From: Warburgia ugandensis
Lineage: Eukaryota > Streptophyta > Magnoliopsida > Canellales > Canellaceae
Direction of reading: 5' to 3'
NCBI GenBank assembly: GCA_035236585.1
Contig: CP141136.1
Location: 28,984,449 to 29,048,448, forward strand
Length of the DNA: 64,000 bases
The position numbers and the translations under genes are program-made. Every line of letters starts with the position of its first letter. Positions within the stretch are counted from its first letter, which is position 1. The notes under the pieces are model-generated. The model was given only the letters and a program-made list of their open reading frames with translations. It was not told the DNA's origin and did no database searches. Below, piece by piece: positions 51,227 through 64,000 of this stretch.

Positions 51227-51314
51227 TTTATGCAAATGGGAGTACTTGCTTGGACATTCTACAAAATCAACAGAGTCCTATTTATGATGTTGTTGCAATG
51301 CTTATGTCAATCCA

Positions 51315-52237
51315 TGCACATCTACTTTTATCGTTTACATCATGATTACCAATCTCTTTCTCATCCCACTTTATGCTTTTTAGTATGCAAAATAAAACAT
51401 GATTAATCTTGGACAGAACAACTAAAAAAGCACATAAATAAGAAAAAATAAATCAAAGCAATTCTCTCAGAGAGAAATAAAATCTAAAACATCATACATC
51501 ATCTCAAACTATTACATACTCAAGTTTGTGATATGGTCCCGTAGTTGCATTAGTCTTCCATGCTTTATTTTATTTTTATTTTTTTGAAAAACTTCCTAGA
51601 CTGTTAAGAAACAATTTAACCAATGAAATTGAACAACAAGTGTGTCCACGGATTGGCTGGACTGACTATTAGGTACATGACATGATGAAAACAAATGAAT
51701 CTAACGATAGGGAAAATGGAAGTCAAAAATAAGCATCTATAATAAGAATGTGGTTTAAGTTGTAAGCATTGGATAAGTAGTTCTAATGAATTTTGAAAAC
51801 CAATTCGTTTGTTGGATTAGGACAAGGATTGGTTATTCCTTATTGCAATTCATATGTGATATTAGTTGTCTTGTCTCTTTCCCTAGAAAATGTCAAACTT
51901 GATATCATATCATGTATCCAGTCTAACAATACCACTAGTTAGACCCTTTGAGCCTCTTGGTAAGCTTTTTCTTTCCAAAACCCATATACCTTAACCCAGA
52001 AATCCCGTTAAATATCTATACATATCATTTAAAATTTATTAGAGATGGTGGAAAAAGTTCAAAAATGACAAAACTATAAGAAGTGAAAAACATCAAAATA
52101 TTTACATAGACAAAACATTCATTGAAAGAATTATTAGAAAAGAAAAGAAAATTTGTTAATGAAGAGAGAAAGGAAAAATAGAAAAGATATTCACTTTGGT
52201 GCAGTGAAAAGAAAAGTTGTCCAACATTCATTGAAGA
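51315..52237. other. No gene recognised
   Basis: The final UBC2 exon was looked for here and downstream without success. Confidence 0.5.
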
Positions 52238-52492
52238 CCTCTACTCATATTTGAAACTTTTGAATCCTTTTACCCTTTCTTTCAAAACCGATCCTAAACC
52301 TATGTTTTGTCCCATCTAAAGTCCTCTACTCATATTTGAAACTTTTGAATCCTTTTACCCTTTCTTTCAAAACCGGTCCCAAACCTATGTTTTGTCCTAT
52401 CTAAAGTCCTCTATTCATATTTGAAACTTTTGAATCCTTTTACCCTTTCTTTCAAAACTGGTCCTAAACTTATGTTTTGTCCCATCTAAAGT
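52238..52492. repeat. 85 bp tandem repeat, three copies
   Basis: Copies start at 52238, 52323 and 52408 with constant 85 bp spacing and only a few differences. Each contains 'tcatatttgaaacttttgaa' and 'ccttttaccctttctttcaa'. Confidence 0.97.
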
Positions 52493-55400
52493 CCTATTGA
52501 TCTTAAGGTGAAAGATAGTCTTAATGAGGATATAAATATTAAGGATTTAAGGTGAAATAACCCTTATAGTCTTGGTAACAACATCCAATCTTAGGAATCA
52601 CAATTATTTGTATCATTTGTGCACATAAGTTTATGTGAACAATTAGTGTTGTTGGATCTAGTCACATAGTGAGAGGATTTTGTTTGACCCTTTTCTGAGA
52701 GGTTCATTTCTAAGTGCATATTAGTGAGAAATTAAGGTCAACATATTTTTTCAATGGATATAACCTTTTTATTTTTAGAAGTCCAGACTTATGTAGCATG
52801 CACACCAAGACACTCAAGATATAACTATAATAAAATGGCTTTAGCATGTGGATAACTTGTAGAATTTTTCATTCATTTTTATTAAGTTGTTAAAGCCAGT
52901 AAATTACTAATGGATGAGAATACTTTGAGAAAAACTAAGGAAATTGGCTTTATTAAATTTTGTGTATATATTTTCTACAAACCCTCATGAGGCCTAACTT
53001 GTACATTAGTGGTATCTTAGGGGTTTTAAGATTGTTGCATATGCTAAATGTAACCATGAATCCTACAAAAATGGCAGTCAATTATGTTTCCATGATTTTT
53101 TGTGCATGTTTTGCTTGAGATTAGCAAAATACTAGTTGAGGGGTGTGATAAGAAGTTAATTTTACATTTAAAGTACCCAATTAGTTGTACGTGTGTCATA
53201 AATCATAGGGCATTATTCTTGGATTTTTTTCAAAATTCATGACACATGCATTTTTGAACTAATAATCTAAAATCTAATATTTTGCATGTGCAAAATTTAA
53301 TCCAAAGTAAGTATATGGTCTATCATAAATTTTTAGATATTAATTAGTGTTTTAAATCTTATGTAGGTGTTAAAAGAATGATCCAACAGTCTAAATTGCT
53401 TTAGATGAAAACTGATGATCCAGATCAACCTAGAGAGACTGAGACCTATTTTTCATAATTTTAAAGTTTGAGTAAGGGTTAGGTCAGTTTAGAGTAAGTA
53501 GATGGATTCCAAAAACAATCGGTAGAATTCAAGGGGACTAAAAATGGGCTAGTGCAAAATCTATGCAAAAGGTGGTGGAATTCCACCACCTTTGCATGTG
53601 ATTTCAAGCCATGAACTAATGGCTAGGAGAAGTCAAGCGAAGTGAGCCATGTAGCCAAGTACACAAGCCATTAAAGCTACCAAGTGAGGCAACTTGGGTC
53701 CACACGTTTTGAGGAAGTTGCATGCAATTTTCCACTTGCAAAAAAATGTGTTTTAAAGAGGAAAATTAAGCAGAAACAAGTGGATGTTATCAACATGGGT
53801 AGGTAGCATCTAAGGTGGTCCAATAAGGAAATACCTAAACCCTTCCAACTTTCTTTTTCTTCTCTCTCTTACCTCCTATTGTGAACTACCTACGAAGAAC
53901 CTTCCACGTAATCTCCTTCCTTGTTTCCACCTTCTATTTTCCTTGCTAAGTTTCCTATCTTATCCAACTACCTTTCCCCCATCCTTATCCTCTCTTTCCT
54001 TCTTCCTAAGGCTAAAGATCTATCTATATACAGGGAAAAATCATGGAGAGAAAAGGATTATGTCTTGCACGCAATTTTGTTTTGAGTTCCTTTCAATGCA
54101 AGCACCTTAATTTTTTCATGCAATTTACCTTACATTCTTTTCATGCAATTCTACTTTGGAGGGGCCTTTTTTCACATACTTGTTTGGAGGGTTTTCAATG
54201 CACTTTTCTTTGATGTCCAACACACTTTGGCTCCTATGTGCAAGGCCTTCTATTCTTTGGTTCACGCACAATCTTCCTTGACTCTTCCCTATAGTGTTTT
54301 GGTCTAGTTCATTGCATCCAAAGATCATCACTCTCTTGTAGTGACAACCGAAAGAAAGTGGTGTTTGGATTAAATTTTTAGAATTCAATCAAGGTTAATG
54401 TTCTTACTCTCCTTTAGTTGTTAGCCTTAGATTTCCCCCTTGTTTTCTTTTGTAGTTGTCATCCTCATCTTCTTTTTTTATCCTTTAGAATTGTTTCCCA
54501 TCTTTTCTTATTTCTCCCTTGGTTCTCTCTTTTCATTGGCTCACACACATGATATATAGATGGTGTTAGTTTTGGAAATGTGAACCAAATTATGTTATTT
54601 TCATGTACTGTACTGATGCACATCTTTCTTGTAAAGATTTACATCAATAACAAAGTTTGTTTTATACACTCTACTTGTCCATGTTTCTTTATCATGTGTG
54701 CTTCATCAATATTCATACTCATGTTAGTTGAATGTTACTTTAGTTACATCATGCTTAGTTAAACGTTTAGATTTTAGTTTTTAGAAACTTTCTAATTTAA
54801 GTTTTGAAAGTTCTATTTTTAGGAAATTCTAATTTTCTAATATTAGAAAGCATTCATCTTAGAAATTCATCATCTTTAGGAATCTTCTTTAAGATTAGTT
54901 GAATGTTAGAAGAAATTTTCTAATTCTAGTTTTAGGAAGCTCTTAACTTTAGAGTTTCTAATGCCTAGTTTTAGGAAGTTCATTCTAGATTTAGGTTTCT
55001 AAGTTATTCATGTTTCTAGTTTTACATTAGTTTCCTTTCTAGAATGCATGTTAGTTTCAAATTTCATTCTTACAAGTTTCTAATCAGTCTTTACTTTTAG
55101 AAAGTTTCCTTTATGGTTTAATTTTCTAATTTGATGCATGCTTCTAATTCCACATTCTTTTAATTCCTAGAATAAATCAAAATACAATCTTTCTTTTCAC
55201 TTGGATGAGTAGTATAAATAAGATTCCAATTGAATACAAATTTGTGAGCTTCCTTATGAGATCGAACTCATTTGCATGAAATCATACTACTTTGACTCAT
55301 GCGCTTGTGAGTAATACTTAGGACTACAATAGTTACATAAGTGGATAATAAGAATGCCATCATTGGATAAAACTAGGGAAGAGATTGCTAATGAAATCAA

Positions 55401-56600
55401 TAAGTCTCAAATCTGACTAATGGAAACACAAGCTCTAGTGATCAAAAAGACAAATTGATAATGCACCTCTTCTAATTGTATTAGATGTTTTCTAGTAGAT
55501 GGAGATCCATGTTTTACGTTTATATGGCTTGGATGTTGTGAATAAAAAAGGGGCCCATACATAGTAATACATCTTTTACTAAAAACCTATAAATGCAACT
55601 AGGAGAAGCCCATAGTGAGAATTGGGGATGAGATGTTTTCTAATGGGGCCCATTCATTTAAGCTATGCCTTGGCACCCAAGCAACCAAACATCTTTCCCT
55701 TGGAAAGGAGTATGAGTTTTTTGGTTTGCTCAAGATTCTGCTAGGAAGATATTTAACACATACAAGAAAAAAGACATCTTGGACCAAGAGGTAGGAGGCT
55801 ACCTTAGGTAGTAAGAAAATTAAGTAGAGAGACTTATTTAAATGTGATATCTTACCTTAGGAATTTTTAGATGAAAACTTCCCAAAAGAGAAAGAAAGAT
55901 AGAGAGGAGAAGAGAAGGAAGGAGGATGCCTAGCTTTATACCAGTCCATGATAAAGGAAAAATATAGGGAGTAGGAAAGGAAAAGCTAGGATAAAAAATT
56001 AGAATTATATGTAGGTTTTGTCTGTGAGCTAGGTAGTCAAAAACTAGTAAGATTTTAGAAAGGTTTTCAAAAGTTTTAAGAATTGGAAAGCATGTCATTT
56101 TTTCAAAGATTATGTGCATGATGTTTGAGAAATTTTGCATGGTTAGATCTTTTCCAATACATATCATGTTTATTTTGATTAGAAACATTTTCTTTTGGCT
56201 TAAGCTTATACATATTTAGGCGAGTTTTGACTTGTTTGTATGCCTTGCTAAAAGACATCTCATACATGCTACATATAATTGAGTTTAGACGTCTTCTCAT
56301 CAGAGTTGTGCCCTATTAAAAATGTCATGCTTCATGATATTGTGCAAAGATGTTTGGAGACTCGTTAACATTTTTTTCCATACCCTACTTATGACATTTT
56401 TAGCATGGATTTGTGACTGGTTGTAGATGCTTATTTAGCATCTTTTCATGATTGTTAGGAACATTCTATAGAATGAATTAATGTCAATGAAATTTTAGTT
56501 TGATTTATAGTATATTCAAACATTGTTTTTAGTTGACTATTTGTGTCCCATGATTATTCCTAATAATCCATGGTTTAGTTGTATTCATGCGATCAATTCC
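52493..56600. other. Repeat-derived intergenic DNA, no gene
   Basis: 54020-54560 is related to 44700-45240. 54760-55150 is rich in variants of 'ttttagaaa(c/g)tt', a diffuse low-complexity repetition. No open frame is supported as a gene. Confidence 0.5.
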
Positions 56601-56639
56601 TAGCATGGAGTTGGGTATTCATTCTATTTGATGTTTAAC

Positions 56640-58443
56640 TAAAATTAAATCTAGATAACATGTTTTACTAGAGGGTTAAAAGGGGCACATAATTCCTGAA
56701 TTTTAGCACATTAAAAGGGATCACATATTTAGTGTGGTTTCCCCTTATTTTAATGTTAATGGTGCTTATTTCTTCATAGCTCCAATATGCTTTTCTAAAC
56801 TTGATTTTGATACATTTGAAAATCTAAAAATTTGATGTTTTTTAATTATTTTACGTGCATGAAAATCAACAGTTTTAACATGTTGATTTTGAAAGAATTT
56901 AACGTTCTTTTTAGAGTGGCTTTTAGATTGAAAATCATACAATCTTAAACCTAGTTTTAGAATGGGAAATTATATGTAAAAATCATGATTTTGAAACTAC
57001 AAAGTTGAGGTTTGGCATGATGATTTTTAACAAGATGCTAAATTATAGTAAACACAATTTTGAGAACCTAAATCAAGCTAGTTTTTTAGCATCTTTTATG
57101 CCTAAAAAATGACAAGAAATTATTATTTGAGGTTATGTCATGTTTGGTTTTGGCATAAAGATGTGTCTGGATTTTAATATTTTGAAATTAGTTTTCAACA
57201 TAATATATTGATGTTTGATCTAGCTTGAAAATAGGCTGTTATATAAGTTTCGCACATTTAAATTGCTTGAAAAGGATCCAGTAGATGACTATATGTTTTG
57301 AAAGTGCATGAATGAGTTTTACAAAATGTATAAGAGAGTTGTGCTAGGAGGTTAGTGCAGGTTGGCCAACTGGCCTCCAACTACATGAGGTGGTAGGTAC
57401 CCAACACTAAAAAGCAGCATTTTTTTCTATAGATAATGGCTTCCATAGTAGGTGGCTCATGGCATCCTTTCAAGACAGTTGTAGGCCCTGTGAGGATGTG
57501 GTGGGAAGCCATTCTCAGTATGCTGGAGAGCATATGATTCAACCTAGCTGTTCAAGAGCATGGTTTGGATCCCTTGAGATTTTACTTTTATACTCTTAGG
57601 GAGCAGAATTATGGTTTGATAGATGAACCTTGGTTATGGTTGATAAATGAGTTCTTATGACCGTATTGGTAGACATGCCAATAAGAGTTGGTAACTCTAT
57701 AGGCATGAGAGTGTGCTAGATTGTTAGTTTGGTATCACTATTTTGATTGATTACAATGCATCATAAATTTAGTTGTTTTTTTAAGTTCAAATTGTTGTTG
57801 TAGTTGTTGTTATATATAGAAAGAGATGCATAAATGCATGCATATGCTATGGATGTGCTATGATGCATTGCATGAAATGAATAATAAGAATGTAGTTGTG
57901 TGGATTTCTTATATTGAAATGTTATTTCAAAATCATTTGTTTGAACATGTATGCTATTATGTTGTAGATTTTGAGTTTGTAATTTTAGTCCTATCTATTG
58001 ATTATACCTCATATACTCAACCTACCAAAAATCCTAAAGACCAAAATAAAAGGACTAGGAGCGTAGGCTAAGAAACTCTAGGAACAAGAATTAAAGCAAA
58101 AAAGTGAGGCACTAGACTATTGGAGATTTACATTTCATATTTATGTTTATTGATGTATTTAAGCACTATGTGCTATATTTCAAGTGGTTAAAATTTTTAT
58201 TTATATTTAGGCTATGATTGATAAACTCTGGGAATGATTTTAAAATTAATTAGAACTAAGACATGACTTAAACATGAGTATAGTTTTGAAGTGGATAGCA
58301 CTCAGGTATTTTTGAAATGGTTTTATGGGAAAATATTATTATTTATGATTGGTTTTGTAAAGAAATTTTCAAACAGGGATTTAGACTTTCAAAAAAATGA
58401 ATTTAAATATTAAAATTGTGTTTTAGAAATCTAGGTTACTACA
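56640..58443 (+). mobile_element. LTR fragment related to the reversed block at 6292-9014
   Basis: 57335-57500 ('gtgctaggaggttagtgca', 'ggttggccaactggcctcca', 'gtaggtacccaacac') is the reverse of about 6950-7090 and 8180-8350. It ends GGTTACTACA at 58443, a plausible LTR end. The left end could not be located. Confidence 0.6.
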
Positions 58444-60182
58444 CTTGATTATGCAAGCAGTATGTTAAGATGATGGCCTCGTGTTAAGCCAATGCTCAAC
58501 TTAGCCTCATGGGTTCCAGCTTGTCTAATAAATCCCTTAGTTAGAACAAGGATAGTGCAACACACATTATGGTTACCCATAGGCATCACCATAATGGACA
58601 AGAAGATAGTCCAAGCCAGGACTGTAGAGAACATAGACTAGAAATGGGTCACAGCTTATCACCAAGAGTCAAGACTGAATCCAAGCTTTAGAACTAAAGG
58701 GCATAGACCAAAAATGGGTTATGACAAGATCATAGAGGAAGTAGAGACAAGGTTAAACCTAGGCTCATACTCATATATCTTTGAACACCCTAAAACAATT
58801 ATGGGAACTTATAAAGTATCTCACTTTGAAAGTAGAAGGAAGTAGACTTGAAAATCTTTGAATTGAGCTTTTTAGAATCATTTGTAGAGATTTGATTCAG
58901 GGGTGATTCAAAAAAACTTATAATAAATTGATTTGGAAAGATGAAGAAACAATGGGACTTGATCATAGTTGAGACTTGATGTCTAGACACCAAAATGGTG
59001 ACTACTCTAATCGATGTGTTGATAAAAAATACCCTTGTAATTGACTAGCTTTCGTAAGTGCCTAAAGTACAAAGCAATGCCCATATTTGAAGAACTGCCA
59101 GTACCAATAAGGTATATTCTTGTAGATGTGACTAGTGTAGCTATGTAACTGTCACTAAGAGGGGATGGCACTAGACAACATCATTTGTTTGCTTTAAGCT
59201 TTGCTCGAAGCAAACACACTAAAGCCATTCTTGAGGCAAATGAGATCATTCGACACCACTCTTCTACCAGATTAATCGACACCACTTGAGAAGCAAACAT
59301 GAATGATTGTGCCACTTGTAGAGTGACTTAATAGTGAATGACACTACCTTCTATATGAGTATTTCCACAACTCATGATGGTTGCCAACTGGGTTTGCTGC
59401 AATAATGTACATAATATGAACTGCATAGTAACATTCTTGCATCGTATGTAATTGTGAAGTAAACTTATTTATGTTATAACAAAATTGAAGTAAATATTCA
59501 CTCAATATTTTATAATGAAAAAAAGGAAACACCTACCATTTGAATGCAATAAAAATATCCCCAAGATCTAATTTCAAAAGAATAAAAAGTCAACTTCTTT
59601 ATCCATGTGCAAAATCAAAATTTTGGAGGTAGCATAAAATCTCTAAATCTTAAATGATAGGCTATCTCTCCATCATTAAAAGACAAAAAAAAATCTACAA
59701 TGTCATAGTAATGCTAAAAACCAAAAGTCATAAGTCATTTCCCTTAGTTTCTTCTATCTTCCCTAAGGGAAAGACAAAGATCCTTCTGATAAAGGTAATA
59801 TTCTATTTGCATCTTTCCTTGATTCTCACTTTCCCTTCTTTCCAATCACTCACACTAGTTGTTATGAAGATAAAAAAAAAAAAAAAGAAGTGAAAGAAGA
59901 AGAAAAATAAAAAAAACACATATTTATATTGTTCCCTATGAATTAAGGTAATTTCATATGCTCACACCAGTTCCACTATCTCTTCGACCATAGTTGCCAC
60001 AAGTTACAAAAAATTTCTCCACTCTCACAAACCTTAGGGTCATGTGAACACACACACACACACATCATGGCAAAAGACAAACTGGTCCATATTAGAAATA
60101 GAAAACCATCTACCTCATTTATTTTGGGTTAGGAGCTCTTCCCCCTACACCCCCTAAAAGCTAATCACTTAGCTTGAACTGA
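58444..60182. other. Intergenic, no gene recognised
   Basis: AT-rich sequence with an A-rich tract at 59870-59925 and a short (CA)n at 60049-60064. Nothing coding is supported. Confidence 0.5.
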
Positions 60183-62858
60183 TGTAATAACCCTAATTTA
60201 CAAATTTTATTTCACATAATTTTTATTAAATTTTAATTGAACTAAAATGTGAATTTGGGATTATACTTTTTGAGTTTTAAGGAAATAAACTTTTAAAAAA
60301 TATAAAAATTAACCATCAAAACTTCAATAATTAGAGTGTGCTTAGAAAGAGTTTTCTAGTGGCATTAAGAACACTAAAATTAGAATTCAGATGAGGAAAT
60401 CTAATAATCCTAAATAGGGGATCAAATTAATAATGGCACCCTCTTTTTTATTTTAATAAGAGTATAAAATAGAAAATGATAACTGATCATATGAATCGAC
60501 TAATCTCTCTCTCTCTCCCTTGTTGACAATCGAGTATCGATGCCTGTGAGGTTCTTGGTGCGGAGCGTAGGAATCCCAAAAATGTTACTTTTTCATTAAA
60601 AATTCACCAAAAAATCTAAGAAGACCCAACTTGAATCTACCTTCTGCAGCAAAGATCAACAGAATTTCATGGAAATTTGGATGGAAAAAATAAAATCTAG
60701 TGATTGCATAGAAATTTGGCAACTATGACATTTTTTGAGGAGTTTTAAAGTGTTTTTCATCCGAGAAAAGGGCACAAACCTTCAACGACTAGTGGGAAAT
60801 ACTAGTAGGACTTTGATCTATTTTTTCCCTATGTTTTTACACATTTTTTCATAAATTTCTCATAAATTACAATTGTTAGTGACAACCAAAATCTGATCAC
60901 CTTCTCCAAAGATGGCCAATCACCTCTTGCAACTTTCAATGGAGTAAAATATAGATCTGAAATCATCTTCATCCGATCTTCGCACCGGTGCTAACTAAAG
61001 TCAATTTGGAGATCATCTTCCCATCCAAAATTTAGATCTAACTTTGATCCATATTTGTCAATCATAGATCTACAAATTTGACCGTTGAAAATGATATCAA
61101 ACTGTAGATCTAAAAACCTAATAACATTTATCTCAAATTGGAGACAATATATAATCAAAATATTAGATATTTTTTCACCATCCAAAATCTAATTTTATCT
61201 TTCAAAATCACATCAATGATTATATATGGTTAGAAAACTAATCAAACTACTAACCAATAAATTCAACCAACTTTACCTCATAAATTTGTGACATATGTGG
61301 TCGAATTGACAAATCGAGGATATCCCAACCCTAACTATGGCTGAAAAAAATATTATACAAATTTAAAATATAAATTATCAAATTTGTATGATCTATGAAC
61401 TAAATGACCAAATCGGCATCATCATATTGTTCAATTTAGAATTTTGATTCGTCAATATATAATCGGGAATGAGCTAGTAGTTCTCTCCATCTTTTTATTA
61501 GATTGATGGTAGATCACTATTGCAAGCTTAAGGATTACGATTTTACTAAAAGAGTGGTAGAAAAAACACAAGGGGATAAGAAGTTTTCTTGGCTAGATAT
61601 GTTTTCTCTTCAAAATAAAAAAGATTTTACCTTTAGCTATATGTTTAATTGTTGGCAAGAATCTTGAATTGTGAAATCATATCTTTGCTTATGAATAATG
61701 CACATTACTTTTGATCAGGTTTGCATAATTTTATCTCATTATTAAGTACAAGTTAGTAATTACATTATTGACAAATTATATGTGCACAAATGATTCTTTA
61801 AGTTTTGAATAAGCTCTATTGATGGGTATTATATGTATGCAAGTGGTATTCATGTTTGAATGAAATGGTAAGGAGACTAAGTCTTCGTTTATAATAAAAA
61901 AAAATGTGAATTTATGATTTATCAAGTGATTTGCTTCATATGCATTAAATGCACAATGTTCAAAAAAACTTAGGAGACTCGACTAAATTTTTAGTAGAAA
62001 TAAAGAGCTTATTTTATTATCAAAATATGTATTTTTAAAATGCAATGCATTTTGTTTTCATAGTTGGGATCAATGCATGGAAAACTTTTGAAGTATGATT
62101 TGAATTTCAATAAGAAATCTGCATCATTATATGATAAGCTAAGATATCATTTATGATTTGATTTTGGAATATGAATTATCTACATGATATATTTGGATGC
62201 TTCTTGATTTATACGAGTTATTAGATTTATCAATTTGTATTTTGGCCTAAAGGGCATTGTGTATATAAATCACTCATGTATATGAGTAGCTGATAGTTGA
62301 CTAAAATGATAGTCAAGTTTAGGGGTTGATATATGAGACCCCTATCATTACTATGTTAGAAGTGTGTAGTTGGCCATTGATCTCATAAAAGATACCAACC
62401 TAGAAAGGCTTTGTTTGTTGTGGGGCATTAAGGAAGGCTGCCACCCCATGTGATCCAATTCTTCATTATGATAGGTGTAGGCCATGTGATATTTATGGTC
62501 AAACATAGCAGGTACTATGTGTCCTCTATGCACATAGTAGAGCCATTCTATGATGGACATGGGCTGACATGTCGATCATCCTTGAAAGTATAGATCATAT
62601 TTGCCATTGTGGCATATAGCAGGATGCTGCTACTCAGCAAATGTGAAAGTATATGTTTGATATATTGATGTTTTTTATTTGTTATGCTTGTCAATATATT
62701 TTATGATTTCGTGATATATGTAAATATTCATTTAAAATGAATAAACAAAATACAATTAAAAATGGAAAATTTTATTATATTTTTTTGTTTTCATATCAAT
62801 TGCACATTTCTTAATACTCCCAACTAATAATCATCAATGAAATAATCCAACTTGATGT
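60183..62858 (+). mobile_element. Probable LTR, first of two related copies
   Basis: Starts TGTAATAACCCTAATTTAC. At about 60415-60450 it has the 'ggggatcaaattaataatgg' block also seen at 63098 and in other LTRs of the window. The right end is not clear; it may run up to the next LTR start. Confidence 0.5.
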
Positions 62859-64000
62859 TGTAAACACCCCAATTTCTAAATTCCATTTCATGTAATTTTT
62901 TAATTTTATTTTAAATGAAATACGAATAAGGAATCCCTCACTTTGAGTTTCATGCAAATTGACCTTTTGAAAGATACTTAGCTGACCCTCAAAACCTTAA
63001 TATTTAGAGTATACATATCGATATGATTCCAACATACTAATTTGGGGCAAAACAGAGATCAAGGTGAAAAAATCTTAAAAATTTACTAAATTGAAAGGGG
63101 ACCAAAATTGATAACAGCACCCACCTATTTTTTCATTTTGTGGGATGCATGCAAACACTCCACGTGAGGACAAGAGCATCACATAGACGGTCAACCTGCC
63201 ATGCTTTAGTGTGGCTCCCTTATGATGGGCAGCAATTGAAAAAGATGAGGAATGCAACAAAACGAGATTGGGAGTGCATGAAGGGACGAAAATCCCAACA
63301 ACCCCCGCCGCCTCCATGTGACCCATAGCCATTCCATCTCTCCATGCACATGAAACCCTATTGTCTGATCACCTATGGTTGTTCCCTACTCAGATTCCTC
63401 TTCTAGCAATGTGCACAAGGGTTTTTCTGTTTTCTCGTTCACCATTCTGGTCTGGTTTCAAGCGACAACAGAGCCAAGGTTACCAACCATCGCTAGAACG
63501 ACCTTCCTTCCCCCTTCTCTAACTAGTGCACTGTCCCATTTTTCTCCTCCTCTTCCTCTGTTTTCTCCAGCACTGACTGAAACCTAAAAAACCCTCATCA
63601 ACCCTTCTTCCCCTTTCTCCCTCTTGATCTCTGTTCTCTCTCCCTTGACTGACGTAGCTTGACCGACTGCACCAATCTAGATTCCTCTCCTCTCTACCTC
63701 TCCCCTTTTCCTCGCTCCACCAGTGATGCCTGAGTAGGCTGCCTAAGTTCCTAAACCATATCCCTCTTCCTCTTCTGCTTCTCCATCAATGCCTAATATG
63801 CAAATGACATTGATGCGTGTTTCTCCTCTTCCCAGACGGCCCCAATGACCCATTTCCTGAGTCCGATCTGTGTGAATCTAAACATATCTAATTGTTGATC
63901 ATGGTTGATCGAACACTAGATCACTAAATCTTTGACCTATCTGACCATCCATGGGGATCCAGCCCTTGATCTATCTCCAATGTGGTAGATATATTACTGA
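62859..64000 (+). mobile_element. Probable LTR, second related copy, cut by the window edge
   Basis: Starts TGTAAACACCCCAATTTC and follows the copy at 60183 for several hundred bases (for example 'ggaccaaaattgataacagc' at 63099). The Pro/Ser-rich open frames in the pyrimidine-rich block at 63480-63780 are not supported. Confidence 0.55.

Larger units (their letters stand above)
45863..51314 (+). pseudogene. UBC2: Broken RAD6/UBC2-type ubiquitin-conjugating enzyme gene
   Basis: Intact RAD6-type E2 enzymes are about 150 residues and put ubiquitin on histone H2B and PCNA. Exon 1 (45863-45986) begins MSTPV, then [16 protein letters not shown]; a one-base loss in GAP-Q shifts the frame to a TAA at 45959, though 'NNIMLWND' is legible in the next frame. 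It keeps a GTAAGT donor. Exon 2 (46110-46135) gives ADDAPWDG with good splice signals. Exon 3 (47166-47255) gives FKLTL and QFKEDYPNKPPMVQFVS, then TGA at 47237 in place of an Arg codon, then MFHPN and a GTAAGT donor; its acceptor AG reads AA. Exon 4 (51227-51314) gives YANGS and [20 protein letters not shown], which includes the active-site Cys. The last exon was not found. Introns show it is a decayed genomic copy, not a processed one. Confidence 0.9.

Noticed and set aside
52238..52492. CRISPR-like array
   Set aside because: Units are directly contiguous 85 bp copies with no variable spacers, in plant DNA.

Overview
The window is nuclear DNA from a flowering plant, most of it a graveyard of nested retroelements. 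The clues are: a PLS-type pentatricopeptide repeat (PPR) gene with a C-terminal E motif; several tRNA-derived SINEs of the angiosperm Au type; Ty3/Gypsy chromovirus (Tekay/Del-like) remains with 2.7-3.5 kb LTRs and an initiator-Met primer site; a TRIM; and plant-style GT-AG introns. The species cannot be fixed from the sequence. No rRNA, true tRNA, CRISPR array, operon or bacterial feature was seen.

Layout. 1-3549 is an LTR fragment with the window edge inside it. 3550-6290 holds a PIF/Harbinger transposase scrap. 6292-9014 is a 1.3 kb tandem duplication, each unit carrying the same SINE, followed by a CT microsatellite and the 3' end of an RTE-type LINE. 12234-14260 is an intron-containing, broken copy of the mitochondrial translation factor GUF1 (EF4/LepA type), with SINEs in its introns. 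14639-27817 is a non-autonomous LTR element on the minus strand (tRNA-Asp primer site, gag-like relic, no polymerase seen). Two solo LTRs of another family are nested in it in opposite orientations. 27818-35706 is a decayed Tekay-like element, also on the minus strand.

36741-38594 (minus) is the only gene that looks intact: an E-subclass PPR protein of 617 residues. 39240-42617 looks like another LTR. 45863-51314 is a broken RAD6/UBC2-type ubiquitin-conjugating enzyme gene; its third intron has grown to about 4 kb and contains an inverted SINE pair and a nearly complete TRIM. From 51.3 kb to the end there is a three-copy 85 bp tandem repeat, one LTR fragment, and two related LTR starts at 60183 and 62859.

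The genes do not form a pathway. The PPR protein would act in mitochondria or chloroplasts. The two pseudogenes are relics of ordinary housekeeping genes. I found no convincing new biological system. The most informative signals are the two unlisted pseudogenes, the TRIM, the nested solo LTRs and the tandem array directly upstream of the PPR gene.
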